NCBI GenBank assembly: GCA_027858745.1 | Contig: JAQICB010000015.1 | Coordinates: 1-56,372, forward strand | DNA length: 56,372 bases | From: Bacteroidales bacterium | Lineage (GTDB): Bacteria; Bacteroidota; Bacteroidia; Bacteroidales; UBA1715 | Reading direction: 5' to 3' | Part shown: in pieces, positions 42,141 to 50,409 of the stretch | Layout of the letters: every line of letters begins with the position of its first letter | How positions within the stretch are numbered: the stretch's first letter is position 1 | The notes under the pieces: generated by a model | Databases searched by the model: none | What the model saw: the letters and a program-made list of their open reading frames with translations, nothing else | Told to the model about the DNA's origin: nothing | Translations under genes and position numbers: made by a program

Positions 42141-44930
42141 TTATTGAGCCCATTGTTGGTTTGTGAGCATTAAAGCTTCTTGAACGGTAATTCTGGTTTC
42201 TCCATTATACGCTACCACAAAAGCATCTTTAATAGGCGTCTCATTCCAAACAGAATTTCGATGATCTCGTGCATTGAGATAGGTGGTAAGATGTTCAATT
42301 GAATATTTGTACCAACCCGAAATTCGTTCAACTACAATATTGTCTTGAATTTTAAATCGTTTAAAATAACTTTGTGCATTTACCAAACTATTACTTGCAG
42401 ATATTTGTACGCGATAGTATACGCCTTGTAATCCATTTTGTTTTTGAATACGGGTAATATGTGTCTCTTGTTGAGAAATATCATTTTTATTACTGAGACG
42501 AGCTGTCGGTTTTTCGTCATCTTTTGTATTGTATGTAATACCTTCTTGAGATAAATCTGTATCTATAGTTTGTCTATCAGTTTGTATTTCTTGTAAAGCA
42601 TCCATATTTTTTTGAGATAAATGAGGAGGCTCATTTGTTGAGTGTGCTTCCGGTATTGTCTGTGGTGTTGGTATAGTTGTCGTATTTTTTTTCTGTGTCG
42701 GTACCGCCTGACTTGCTGTTGTGCCATCAAGAGGAGAGGGTATATCTAAATTGCTTTGGAATGCTAATTCCGATTGTGTGAGCGTAACATCTTGATTTTG
42801 TAACACTGCATCTTTGGTCACAACTTGAGATTCTTGACCTGTTCCTGTTTGATTGCTTGTACCATACGCACTTCGCGGTTTTATAATAGACTGATTATTT
42901 TCCTGTTGGTTTTGTCTTTCCGATGTGTTTGTCGTGTTTGTTGCTGTATTTGCCGATGGTGTTTGTGTGTTTTGTTGTGACTTATGTGCCGTTGTTCCCG
43001 AGACGTAAGTATTTCCATCGGTTGACACTTGAGGTTCGGTGTGTTGGCTGTATTGAGTTTGATTCTCTGTCGTGCCATTACCGGTTGCCATTGCATTTGT
43101 TGGTACCCCTTGCTCAGAAGTGTTCATATTGTTTGATTGTTCGGTAGATTGATTGTTTGTCGTTTCAGGTATGTTATTATTCTGACTTGTTTGTGTTGTG
43201 TTTTCTGCGTATTGTTGATTTTGAGGTGCGTCATAATCATCTGAATATTCTTGTGGATTTCCCAATAAATTTTCATTTTCCATATTCTCACTATACGAAG
43301 GATTAGTTTCTTTACTAATCATATCAATATCTGTTGTTGTATCTTCAATATTTGAATTTTGAGGAGTTGATGAAAAATAGGTGCTTGGTTCCGGTATAGC
43401 GTTTATATTTACCGGCACAGGAGCTGTTCGTGTCGGAATTTTTTGTGCTGATGTTTTGTCGAGTGTTTCAGAAACCGAATATGATTCTCTTTGTGTCTGA
43501 TTAGAAATATTATCTTGTGTTTCGCTTGTCTGTGTAGGCTGAGATGTATTTGTTTGTGATGGAGTTTGAGTTTGAGTTGGAACAGTTGAAGGTGATGTGG
43601 TCTCTTCAGTTTCATCAGTTATTGTTCTTTCTGCCGTGTTTTCTGTTGTAACAGACTCTTTGTTGCTATCATAGAATTGAACGGGGCTGTCTTGTGTTAA
43701 ATTCTGTGGTTGAGAATTTATATTAGTGTTAGTGAAAAAATTAACTTGTTCCTGATTGTATTGTTTCTTTTCTAACACAGTTTCTAAATCATCATCATAA
43801 ATAGCATCATCTTGTTCGATGGCAATATTCTGAGATTGTGGTTGTGAGTTGATGGTAGTATTTTGATTTGTATTGTTTGGTGAAGACTGAATGTTCGTTT
43901 TTTGAGTTTCGGCATGAACGAGATTAGGGTCTAAACCACTTGAATATTCAGATGCATTGACCCTTTCTGGAGAAGAGCTTAATTCTTGTTCACCGAAAGA
44001 CACATCTTGATGCGTATCGTATTTTGAACCGAGAGAGGAGTTTATGTTTTCCGATTTCCCGGTACTTTCGTCAATTGCATTTAAATCTTTTTCGAGAATG
44101 ACAATGCTATGCGTTTTTCCGTCATCTAAATATGAAAATGCTCCAGTTATATATAAGTCATTAATAGAATATCCGGTATTTGATATTACTTTATATGATA
44201 CCGTAAAAATATTTTGTTCAGGAGCTTTTATCCACATAAAACGAGCTACGTTGTTTTGTGTGGAAAAAGCAGCATTTTGTCGTTCAAGAGCATAAAAAGA
44301 ATATCCTTGCGGTAATAACTCTTCAATTTTACTCATGGCTTGCAAATGTTTCTTATTAATTCGAATCGAAACAATTGCTTCATTGTTTTGAACAGAAACG
44401 GTTCGGTATGCTGTAATTTCTTCAGGACGAACTTTTTGTGTTTGAGCTTGCATTTGTGCACGGTATTTGCGTAATGCTAAAGGATCGTTTATAACATGTA
44501 CGTTTTGTGGAATAAGTTCGGTAAATCTCCTATTGTTATCCATAATGTATCCAAACTTTGCGGCAACCGTAAAGTCACCCTCATATGTCTCGGGTACATG
44601 AATAGTATATGTAAATGTGAAGGATTGTGAATAGGGGAGGTTTACCCATAAAAATTTAATCGTATTGTTTTCTAACTCAAAATTACGTGCATCACTTGTT
44701 GCGGTAAAACCTTCGGGAAGACTATGAGTGTAGCGACCAAATCCGGTTAAGTTACCCTTTTCTATAGTAACCGTCATTTTCAAATGCGTACCGGCTATTA
44801 TTTCTTTTGGGTAATCTGCATAAATACTTACGACATTTGTTCTGCTTGAATTGAGAAAAATCACAAACGGAATAAATGGTAACATAAACAAAAGCAAACG
44901 CTTTGCACTTATAATTTTAATTGTGTTCAT
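42141..44930 (-). CDS. Low-complexity envelope protein with duplicated N-terminal domain and SPOR-like C-terminus
   Basis: A 929-residue protein I do not recognise. One N-terminal membrane segment (residues 10-28) points it into the periplasm. Two similar beta domains follow, at about 35-150 and 195-290; both share the pattern LPxGF/Y, then FLW or FMW, then a TYTIHV/SYKVIS strand. Residues 310-815 are extremely rich in Gln, Asn, Thr and Ser. Residues 835-925 look SPOR-like, with GVYYRVQISASNSL, RISGWYKYSI and AFVVAYNGETRITVQEA; SPOR domains bind bare peptidoglycan glycan at division sites. A cell-wall-bridging or division role is possible. It has a good minus-strand promoter and is followed by the calcium-repeat barrel gene. 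Confidence 0.75.
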   Translation of the reverse strand: MNTIKIISAKRLLLFMLPFIPFVIFLNSSRTNVVSIYADYPKEIIAGTHLKMTVTIEKGNLTGFGRYTHSLPEGFTATSDARNFELENNTIKFLWVNLPYSQSFTFTYTIHVPETYEGDFTVAAKFGYIMDNNRRFTELIPQNVHVINDPLALRKYRAQMQAQTQKVRPEEITAYRTVSVQNNEAIVSIRINKKHLQAMSKIEELLPQGYSFYALERQNAAFSTQNNVARFMWIKAPEQNIFTVSYKVISNTGYSINDLYITGAFSYLDDGKTHSIVILEKDLNAIDESTGKSENINSSLGSKYDTHQDVSFGEQELSSSPERVNASEYSSGLDPNLVHAETQKTNIQSSPNNTNQNTTINSQPQSQNIAIEQDDAIYDDDLETVLEKKQYNQEQVNFFTNTNINSQPQNLTQDSPVQFYDSNKESVTTENTAERTITDETEETTSPSTVPTQTQTPSQTNTSQPTQTSETQDNISNQTQRESYSVSETLDKTSAQKIPTRTAPVPVNINAIPEPSTYFSSTPQNSNIEDTTTDIDMISKETNPSYSENMENENLLGNPQEYSDDYDAPQNQQYAENTTQTSQNNNIPETTNNQSTEQSNNMNTSEQGVPTNAMATGNGTTENQTQYSQHTEPQVSTDGNTYVSGTTAHKSQQNTQTPSANTATNTTNTSERQNQQENNQSIIKPRSAYGTSNQTGTGQESQVVTKDAVLQNQDVTLTQSELAFQSNLDIPSPLDGTTASQAVPTQKKNTTTIPTPQTIPEAHSTNEPPHLSQKNMDALQEIQTDRQTIDTDLSQEGITYNTKDDEKPTARLSNKNDISQQETHITRIQKQNGLQGVYYRVQISASNSLVNAQSYFKRFKIQDNIVVERISGWYKYSIEHLTTYLNARDHRNSVWNETPIKDAFVVAYNGETRITVQEALMLTNQQWAQ

Positions 44931-44960
44931 AACGGTACTATTCTATATATATCGATGCAA

Positions 44961-44991
44961 CAAATTTACACTGAATCATTATGAAATGCAA
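44961..44991 (-). promoter_or_regulatory. Bacteroidetes-type promoter of the low-complexity/barrel operon
   Basis: Read on the minus strand, TTG at 44989-44991 is followed after 20 bp by TAAATTTG at 44961-44968, matching the -33/-7 pattern. The ATG at 44930 is 30 bp downstream. Confidence 0.65.
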
Positions 44992-45008
44992 TAAAAATGT
45001 TAATAAAA

Positions 45009-45067
45009 TTGTTGATAACTGAAATAACCAACAATAAGAAGGTGTATAAAACCATTGTATACACCTG
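45009..45067. repeat. Two consecutive inverted repeats
   Basis: ATTGTTG (45009-45015) pairs with CAACAAT (45030-45036), and AGGTGTATA (45041-45049) pairs perfectly with TATACACCT (45059-45067) around a 9-nt loop. Neither is followed by a T-run on the plus strand, so they are not terminators. They lie just upstream of the minus-strand promoter and could be operators or a structured leader. Confidence 0.6.
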
Positions 45068-45213
45068 TTAATCAGTGGTGAAAAATATCTGCATTTTTGT
45101 ATTAAAAAATTAAAAATCATTGCAAAATCTTTGCGTTTTCAGGTTGTTAATCACAAATAATGATATTTAAGGCTTAGGAAAACCCAAAAAAATATCAAGT
45201 GAAATGTTTTTTT

Positions 45214-45227
45214 ATGATGCGTATCAT
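45214..45227. promoter_or_regulatory. Palindrome ATGATGCGTATCAT, candidate FNR/CRP-family site before hppA
   Basis: The core TGATnnnnATCA is the half-site arrangement bound by FNR/CRP-family dimers. A copy differing at one base (opposite orientation) lies before oadG at 52509-52522. Here it is 130 bp before the hppA ATG and 38 bp before the weak -7 match at 45266. Confidence 0.55.
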
Positions 45228-45357
45228 GTAAAAAAAGAATATGTATTAAAATGCTTTATTGTGACTATTTTTATTATTGGAATGTTTGTATAATTCCTGT
45301 TTTTTTCTTTGTTTCGTGGCTGTAAAAATTTTCGTTAAATTTAATAAATATAAAATT

Positions 45358-47628
45358 ATGTTAATATCTATGAATTCGGTGTTTTGGATAGTTCCAATAG
45401 CATCAGTAATCGCTTTAGTTTTTGCGTGGATTTTCTTTAAGTCTATGATGAAGAACTCTGAAGGAAATTCTAAAATGCAAGAAATTGCACAATATGTTAG
45501 AGAGGGGGCAATGGCTTATTTACGAAGTCAGTATCGAGTAGTTGCTATTGTGTTTGCTGTTTTATTAGTAGTGTTTACATTTTTAGCATATATAGAAGTG
45601 TTAAATCCTTTTGTACCATTAGCTTTTTTAACCGGAGGTTTTTTCTCGGGTTTATGTGGGTTCTTAGGTATGAAAACTGCAACTTTTGCTTCGGGCCGGA
45701 CAGCTCAAGGAGCATCTCAATCATTAAATAAAGGTTTGCAGGTTGCATTCCGTTCAGGTGCAGTAATGGGGCTTATAGTTGTTGGATTTGCTCTGTTGGA
45801 TATTGCATTGTGGTATTGGGGATTAAATGTTGTTTATGATAATAATATCTTTGAAATGGGGCTTTCAGTAGCTCACGAAGCTGGATTAGCCGGAAGTTGG
45901 AATCCTGAATTCGCACTTAATGATGAATTTCAGTCAATAAAAATGATTCACATTACCACAACAATGTTAACATTTGGTATGGGAGCATCTACTCAGGCTC
46001 TTTTTGCACGTGTTGGTGGTGGTATTTATACCAAAGCTGCTGATGTTGGTGCCGATTTAGTAGGGAAAGTAGAAGCAGGTATTCCGGAAGATGACCCACG
46101 TAATCCTGCTACTATTGCTGATAACGTTGGTGACAATGTTGGTGATGTTGCCGGTATGGGAGCAGATTTATATGAATCATATGCAGGCTCAATTTTAGCT
46201 ACCGCAGCTTTAGGTTCTGCAATAGCTATGACAGATGGAAAATTTAATGATATGGCAATTTTAGCACCAATGTTAGTTGCAGCAATTGGAATTATCTTTT
46301 CAATTATTGGTGTATATATGGTTCGAACAAAAGAGTCAGCAACGGCTAAAAATTTATTGAATTCTTTGTTGTTTGGTACTGCTGGTAGTTCAGTGTTGAT
46401 ATTAATAGGTATTGTTGTTATGGCCCAGTTAGGATGGATTCCATGGGGTATTTTAGGTTCTGTTATTGCCGGATTACTTGCGGGGATTATTATTGGTCAG
46501 GGAACGGAGTATTTTACTTCAGACGGATATAAACCAACACAAGGTATTGCAAGACAAGCTCAACATGGTCCTGCTACAACAATAATTGATGGTATTGCTG
46601 TTGGAATGTATTCTACTTGGATTCCTGTTGTTACTATAGTTGCTGGAATTATCGCAGCATATGGTTTTGCAGGTGGTTTTACAGATTTCTCTCACGGAGT
46701 ATATGGTATTGGTTTTGCTGCGGTTGGTATGTTGTCTACACTGGGAATAACCTTGGCAACAGACGCATTTGGACCTATAGCAGATAATGCAGGTGGTAAT
46801 GCTGAAATGTCTAAACTTCCACCGGAAGTAAGAGAACGTACTGATGCTCTTGATATGTTGGGTAACACAACTGCTGCTACCGGAAAAGGTTTTGCTATTG
46901 GTTCTGCTGCATTAACTGCAATGGCACTTTTAGTTGCCTATATGGAAGAGGTTCGGTTGTGGTTGAAAAAAGCTCCTGAGTTAGGACAATTGTTTATGGA
47001 TAAAGTTGGTATCGATTCAATGTTAGATGCTGAAATATCTCACTTTGTAGAATTTTATGAATTAAATTTATTTAATCCAATATTGTTAGCCGGACTCTTT
47101 TTAGGTGCAATGATGACATTTGTGTTTTCAGCTATGACAATGAAAGCAGTGGGGCGTGCTGCCGGTGCAATGGTAGATGAAGTTCGCCGTCAGTTTAAAG
47201 AAATGCCGGGTATTTTAGACGGTTCTACAAAACCTGAATATGCAAAATGTGTTGCAATTTCTACTAAAGGAGCTCAACGAGAAATGATACTTCCATCGGT
47301 TGTGGCAATTTCTGTTCCTATTATTGTTGGATTAGTGTTTGGTGTAGCAGGAATTATCGGATTGTTGATGGGTACTTTAGTTACCGGATTTTCACTTGCA
47401 ATCATGTTAAACAACGCCGGTGGTGCTTGGGATAATGCAAAAAAATATATAGAAAAAGGTAATTATGGCGGTAAAGGGAGTGACGCTCATCATGCCGGTG
47501 TTGTTGGCGATACTGTTGGTGATCCGTTTAAAGACACTTCAGGACCATCGCTTAATATTCTTATTAAATTAATGACAATGGTTTCTGTGGTTATGTCCGG
47601 AGTAACGGTTGTATATTCTATATTATAA
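45358..47628 (+). CDS. hppA: Membrane-bound ion-pumping pyrophosphatase
   Basis: HppA couples hydrolysis of pyrophosphate to pumping of H+ or Na+ across the inner membrane. The 756-residue protein has about 16 helices. The signature DVGADLVGKVEAGIPEDD lies near residue 231, DNVGDNVGDVAGMGADL follows, and the C-terminal GGSDAHHAG-like motif reads KGSDAHHAGVVGDTVGDP. The segment GNTTAATGKG near 502-511 has Ala where K+-independent enzymes carry Lys, so it is predicted to need K+. In Bacteroidetes such enzymes often pump Na+, or Na+ and H+; I cannot settle that here. ATG at 45358 is chosen; one four codons later is possible. It is monocistronic, with a terminator at 47671, and shares an upstream palindrome with oadG. 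Confidence 0.97.
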   Translation: MLISMNSVFWIVPIASVIALVFAWIFFKSMMKNSEGNSKMQEIAQYVREGAMAYLRSQYRVVAIVFAVLLVVFTFLAYIEVLNPFVPLAFLTGGFFSGLCGFLGMKTATFASGRTAQGASQSLNKGLQVAFRSGAVMGLIVVGFALLDIALWYWGLNVVYDNNIFEMGLSVAHEAGLAGSWNPEFALNDEFQSIKMIHITTTMLTFGMGASTQALFARVGGGIYTKAADVGADLVGKVEAGIPEDDPRNPATIADNVGDNVGDVAGMGADLYESYAGSILATAALGSAIAMTDGKFNDMAILAPMLVAAIGIIFSIIGVYMVRTKESATAKNLLNSLLFGTAGSSVLILIGIVVMAQLGWIPWGILGSVIAGLLAGIIIGQGTEYFTSDGYKPTQGIARQAQHGPATTIIDGIAVGMYSTWIPVVTIVAGIIAAYGFAGGFTDFSHGVYGIGFAAVGMLSTLGITLATDAFGPIADNAGGNAEMSKLPPEVRERTDALDMLGNTTAATGKGFAIGSAALTAMALLVAYMEEVRLWLKKAPELGQLFMDKVGIDSMLDAEISHFVEFYELNLFNPILLAGLFLGAMMTFVFSAMTMKAVGRAAGAMVDEVRRQFKEMPGILDGSTKPEYAKCVAISTKGAQREMILPSVVAISVPIIVGLVFGVAGIIGLLMGTLVTGFSLAIMLNNAGGAWDNAKKYIEKGNYGGKGSDAHHAGVVGDTVGDPFKDTSGPSLNILIKLMTMVSVVMSGVTVVYSIL

Positions 47629-47670
47629 TATATTATATACTGCATATTTCGTGTGCAGACATTCTCTATT

Positions 47671-47700
47671 AAAAAGGCGTTCATTCGAACGCCTTTTTTA
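47671..47700 (+). terminator. Rho-independent terminator after hppA
   Basis: GGCGTTC (47676-47682) pairs with GAACGCC (47687-47693) around a 4-nt loop, with A-run before and T-run after. The flanking runs mean it could work in both directions. Confidence 0.9.
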
Positions 47701-47712
47701 TTATTATATATG

Positions 47713-47744
47713 TTTGAATATTTAGTATATTTATAGTATATTTG
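47713..47744 (+). promoter_or_regulatory. Bacteroidetes-type promoter of the 67-residue gene
   Basis: TTTG at 47713-47716, a 20-bp spacer and TATATTTG at 47737-47744 match the -33/-7 consensus. The ATG is at 47766. This is the best promoter seen on the plus strand. Confidence 0.65.
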
Positions 47745-47765
47745 ATACAAATAAAAATTATAATT

Positions 47766-47969
47766 ATGGCTGTAAGTGAAAGTGCAAATAGAGTTCGCGA
47801 ATTAATTTTAAAGGCAATTGAAGATCATGTTCTTACTCAAGATGAATTTGATGAAATAATAATGGCTGCAACAGAAGATGGTTTTATTGATGCACAAGAA
47901 CAGGTTTTGTTGACAGAATTGCAAAACATGATACAAGATGGTTCCGTTAAATTAGATTCCGGAAAATAG
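47766..47969 (+). CDS. Small acidic protein, function unknown
   Basis: A 67-residue acidic, helical protein without signal peptide or membrane segment. I do not recognise the family. ESANRVRELILKAIEDHVLT and ATEDGFIDAQEQVLLTELQNMI give two helices around an acidic loop, loosely like one half of a TerB or EF-hand-like fold, but the loop lacks a full set of calcium ligands. The ATG at 47766 sits 21 bp after a good promoter; an upstream in-frame ATG at 47742 overlaps the -7 box and is unlikely. It lies alone between the hppA terminator and the nfn promoter. Confidence 0.72.
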   Translation: MAVSESANRVRELILKAIEDHVLTQDEFDEIIMAATEDGFIDAQEQVLLTELQNMIQDGSVKLDSGK

Positions 47970-48003
47970 TTTTTCTTCTTATTTTTTGAATTGATTATGT
48001 ATG

Positions 48004-48022
48004 TTTACGTATTTCACGTAAA
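48004..48022. promoter_or_regulatory. Palindrome TTTACGT-N5-ACGTAAA, candidate operator for nfnAB
   Basis: A perfect 7-bp inverted repeat with 5-bp spacer. It ends 35 bp before the -7 box at 48058, the same distance seen for the deoC and oadG palindromes. The regulator is unknown. Confidence 0.45.
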
Positions 48023-48057
48023 TCCAGCTCCCCTTTTTATTTACGGTTCAGAAAAAG

Positions 48058-48065
48058 TATCTTTG
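48058..48065 (+). promoter_or_regulatory. Candidate -7 promoter element for the nfn operon
   Basis: TATCTTTG fits TAnnTTTG and lies 23 bp before the ATG. The -33 position is a T-run rather than TTTG. Confidence 0.5.
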
Positions 48066-48088
48066 CATAAAATGTAAATTACAATACA

Positions 48089-48913
48089 ATGAGTAAAATA
48101 ATTAATAAAGAAATTTTATCGGACAAGGTTGTGAAAATTGAGATTGAGGCTCCGAGAATTGCACAAAAAAGAAAAGCTGGTCATTTTGTGATTGTTAAAA
48201 TTGGTGAAAAAGGAGAACGTATTCCTTTAACAATTTCCCAAGCTGATGAATCTAAGGGAACAATTACGCTAATTGTCCAAAAAGTCGGCGTATCAAGTCA
48301 TAAATTATGTGATTTGGCTGTTGGTGATGAAGTAAGCAGTGTTGTCGGTCCTCTCGGACAGTCAACGCATGTTGAGAATGTTGGTACTGTTTTGTGTGCC
48401 GGCGGTGGTGTTGGTATTGCCCCTTTGTTGCCGATTGTTGAGGCTATGAAAGAAGCGGGGAATAAAGTGATTTCTGTGTTGGCAGGTCGGTCTCAAGAAT
48501 TTATTATTTTGGAAGATGAAATAAGAAAAGCATCTGACGAGGTGATTATTATGACAGATGATGGAACCTATGGAAATAAAGGTTTAGTTACCGAAGGAAT
48601 GGAAGAGGTTATTCAGCGTGAAAAAGTAAATTTGGCTGTAACTATCGGACCTGCCGTTATGATGAAGTTCTGTTCAATTTTAACAAAAAAATATAATATT
48701 CCTACTGTTGCCAGTTTAAATACGGTAATGGTTGATGGTTCAGGAATGTGTGGTGCATGTCGAATTACGGTGGACGGCGAAACAAAATTTGTATGTGTTG
48801 ACGGACCAGAGTTTGATGCTCATCAAATAGATTTTGATGAAATGCTCATGCGTTTACGAGCATACAAAGACGAAGAGGCAGATGCGTACCAATCATTTAT
48901 GAACAACAAATAA
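48089..48913 (+). CDS. nfnA: Nfn/sulfide dehydrogenase-type FAD/NAD subunit
   Basis: A 274-residue PyrK-like flavoprotein. The FAD site is RIPLTIS near residue 49, the NAD site is GGGVGIAPLLPIVEAM near 108, and the C-terminal [2Fe-2S] cysteines are in GSGMCGACRITVDGETKFVC. This is the small subunit of NADH-dependent reduced-ferredoxin:NADP+ oxidoreductase (NfnAB), which bifurcates electrons between NADH and ferredoxin at the expense of NADPH. The same subunits are sometimes named SudB (sulfide dehydrogenase). Its stop overlaps the start of the large subunit by one base, so the two are translationally coupled in a stable heterodimer. Confidence 0.92.
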   Translation: MSKIINKEILSDKVVKIEIEAPRIAQKRKAGHFVIVKIGEKGERIPLTISQADESKGTITLIVQKVGVSSHKLCDLAVGDEVSSVVGPLGQSTHVENVGTVLCAGGGVGIAPLLPIVEAMKEAGNKVISVLAGRSQEFIILEDEIRKASDEVIIMTDDGTYGNKGLVTEGMEEVIQREKVNLAVTIGPAVMMKFCSILTKKYNIPTVASLNTVMVDGSGMCGACRITVDGETKFVCVDGPEFDAHQIDFDEMLMRLRAYKDEEADAYQSFMNNK

Positions 48914-50403
48914 TGGAGATTATGAAAGAAGATACAACATATTTACAAGAATTACGAAAAATAGCCTGGCGAGAAGAATTGCGAAAAAGCATACCGGCAA
49001 AAGAACGAACAGCAAAAGAGCGTGTTTCTATGCCTTCGCAAGACCCTATTATTAGAAGTACAAATAGCGATGAAGTAAATACCGGTTTAATGTCTGAGTT
49101 GGCTATTGGTGAAGCTCAAAGATGTCTGGATTGTGTCAATCCAACGTGTATTGACGGATGTCCGGTAAATATAAATATACCTAGTTTTATAAAACATATT
49201 GAAAAATCTGATTTTTTAGGTGCGGCAAAAGTGCTCAAAGAAACCAGTGCATTGCCTGCCGTATGTGGACGAGTATGTCCGCAAGAAGTACAATGCGAAG
49301 CTACATGTTTTTATACGGTGAAATTGAAAAAAGCTCCTGTAGCTATTGGTCATTTGGAACGATTTGCTGCTGATTTTGAACGTGAGTCGGGATCTGTTTC
49401 GGTTCCTAAAATAGCGTCTGATAACGGATATAAAATAGCAATTATTGGTTCCGGACCTGCAGGATTGTCTGCTGCTGGCGATTTGGCTAAAATGGGCTGT
49501 GATGTTACTGTTTTTGAAGCTCTTCATGAAATAGGCGGGGTGCTCAAATATGGTATTCCTGAATTTCGATTGCCAAATTCTGTGGTTGATGTCGAAATTA
49601 ATAGCCTAAAACAAATGGGTGTTAAATTTTTTACTAACTTTGTTGTAGGAAGTACGGCAAGTATTCAAGATTTACGAGATGAAGGTTTTGATGCCTTTTT
49701 TGTGAGTAGTGGTGCAGGTCTTCCAAATTTCATGGGAATTCCCGGTGAAAATTATTCGGGCATAATGTCTTCTAATGAATATTTAACGCGTGTTAACTTG
49801 ATGAAGGCAGCTCATGCTGATTATGACACACCGGTCTATATTGGAAAAAACGTGGCAGTAATCGGCGGGGGTAATACCGCAATGGATTCTGTGCGTACTG
49901 CAAAGCGGTTAGGAGCCGAGCGTTCGATGATAATTTACCGTCGTTCTATGGATGAAATGCCTGCTCGTGTTGAAGAGATTGAACATGCAGTTGAAGAAGG
50001 AATTGAATTTATGTGTTTGAATAATCCGATAGAATATTTTGCAAATGAAAATGGACATGTATCTAAAGTTCGTGTGCAAAAAATGGAACTTGGCGAACCT
50101 GATGCGAGTGGGAGAAGACGTCCGGTTCCAATTGAAAATTCGGAATATGAATTAGATGTTGACTTGGTCGTTGTGAGTGTAGGTGTTTCGCCAAACCCCT
50201 TGATTCCAAAAAGTCTACCCGAACTGGAGATGACTCGTTGGGGTACAATTGTGGTTGATGAAGACACGATGCAAGCTAAAAATGTACCTGATGTGTTTGC
50301 CGGTGGAGATATTGTTCGTGGTGGTGCTACGGTAATTTTAGCCATGGGTGATGGAAGGAAAGCAGCGCAAGGTATTTTAAATTATGTACAATCTAAAAAA
50401 TAA
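48913..50403 (+). CDS. nfnB: NfnB / glutamate-synthase small-subunit-like oxidoreductase
   Basis: The 496-residue partner of NfnA. N-terminal cysteines CLDCVNPTCIDGCP and CGRVCPQEVQCEATC bind two [4Fe-4S] clusters. The first Rossmann fold starts IIGSGPAGLSAAGDLAKMG (FAD), and the second, VIGGGNTAMDSVRTAKRLGAE, binds NADPH. In glutamate synthase the same fold (GltD) works with a large subunit, but no GltB gene lies nearby and the NfnA gene is fused in transcription, so Nfn is more likely. The ATG at 48913 overlaps the NfnA stop; a second ATG three codons on is equally plausible. A PreA-like flavoprotein gene follows after 6 bp. Confidence 0.92.
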   Translation: MEIMKEDTTYLQELRKIAWREELRKSIPAKERTAKERVSMPSQDPIIRSTNSDEVNTGLMSELAIGEAQRCLDCVNPTCIDGCPVNINIPSFIKHIEKSDFLGAAKVLKETSALPAVCGRVCPQEVQCEATCFYTVKLKKAPVAIGHLERFAADFERESGSVSVPKIASDNGYKIAIIGSGPAGLSAAGDLAKMGCDVTVFEALHEIGGVLKYGIPEFRLPNSVVDVEINSLKQMGVKFFTNFVVGSTASIQDLRDEGFDAFFVSSGAGLPNFMGIPGENYSGIMSSNEYLTRVNLMKAAHADYDTPVYIGKNVAVIGGGNTAMDSVRTAKRLGAERSMIIYRRSMDEMPARVEEIEHAVEEGIEFMCLNNPIEYFANENGHVSKVRVQKMELGEPDASGRRRPVPIENSEYELDVDLVVVSVGVSPNPLIPKSLPELEMTRWGTIVVDEDTMQAKNVPDVFAGGDIVRGGATVILAMGDGRKAAQGILNYVQSKK

Positions 50404-50409
50404 AATAGT

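Larger units (their letters stand above)
44931..45357. other. Divergent intergenic region with promoters and inverted repeats
   Basis: This 427-bp region separates the minus-strand low-complexity operon from hppA. It holds a full minus-strand promoter (44961-44991), two tandem inverted repeats (45009-45067), a 14-bp palindrome (45214-45227) and a weak plus-strand -7 match, TATTTTTA, at 45266-45273. I see no coding potential beyond an in-frame upstream extension of hppA that does not look real. Confidence 0.65.

Noticed and set aside
49935-50345. A 136-codon open frame on the minus strand inside nfnB
   Set aside because: It lies fully antisense to a well-conserved gene and its translation is Ser/Thr-rich without domain features.
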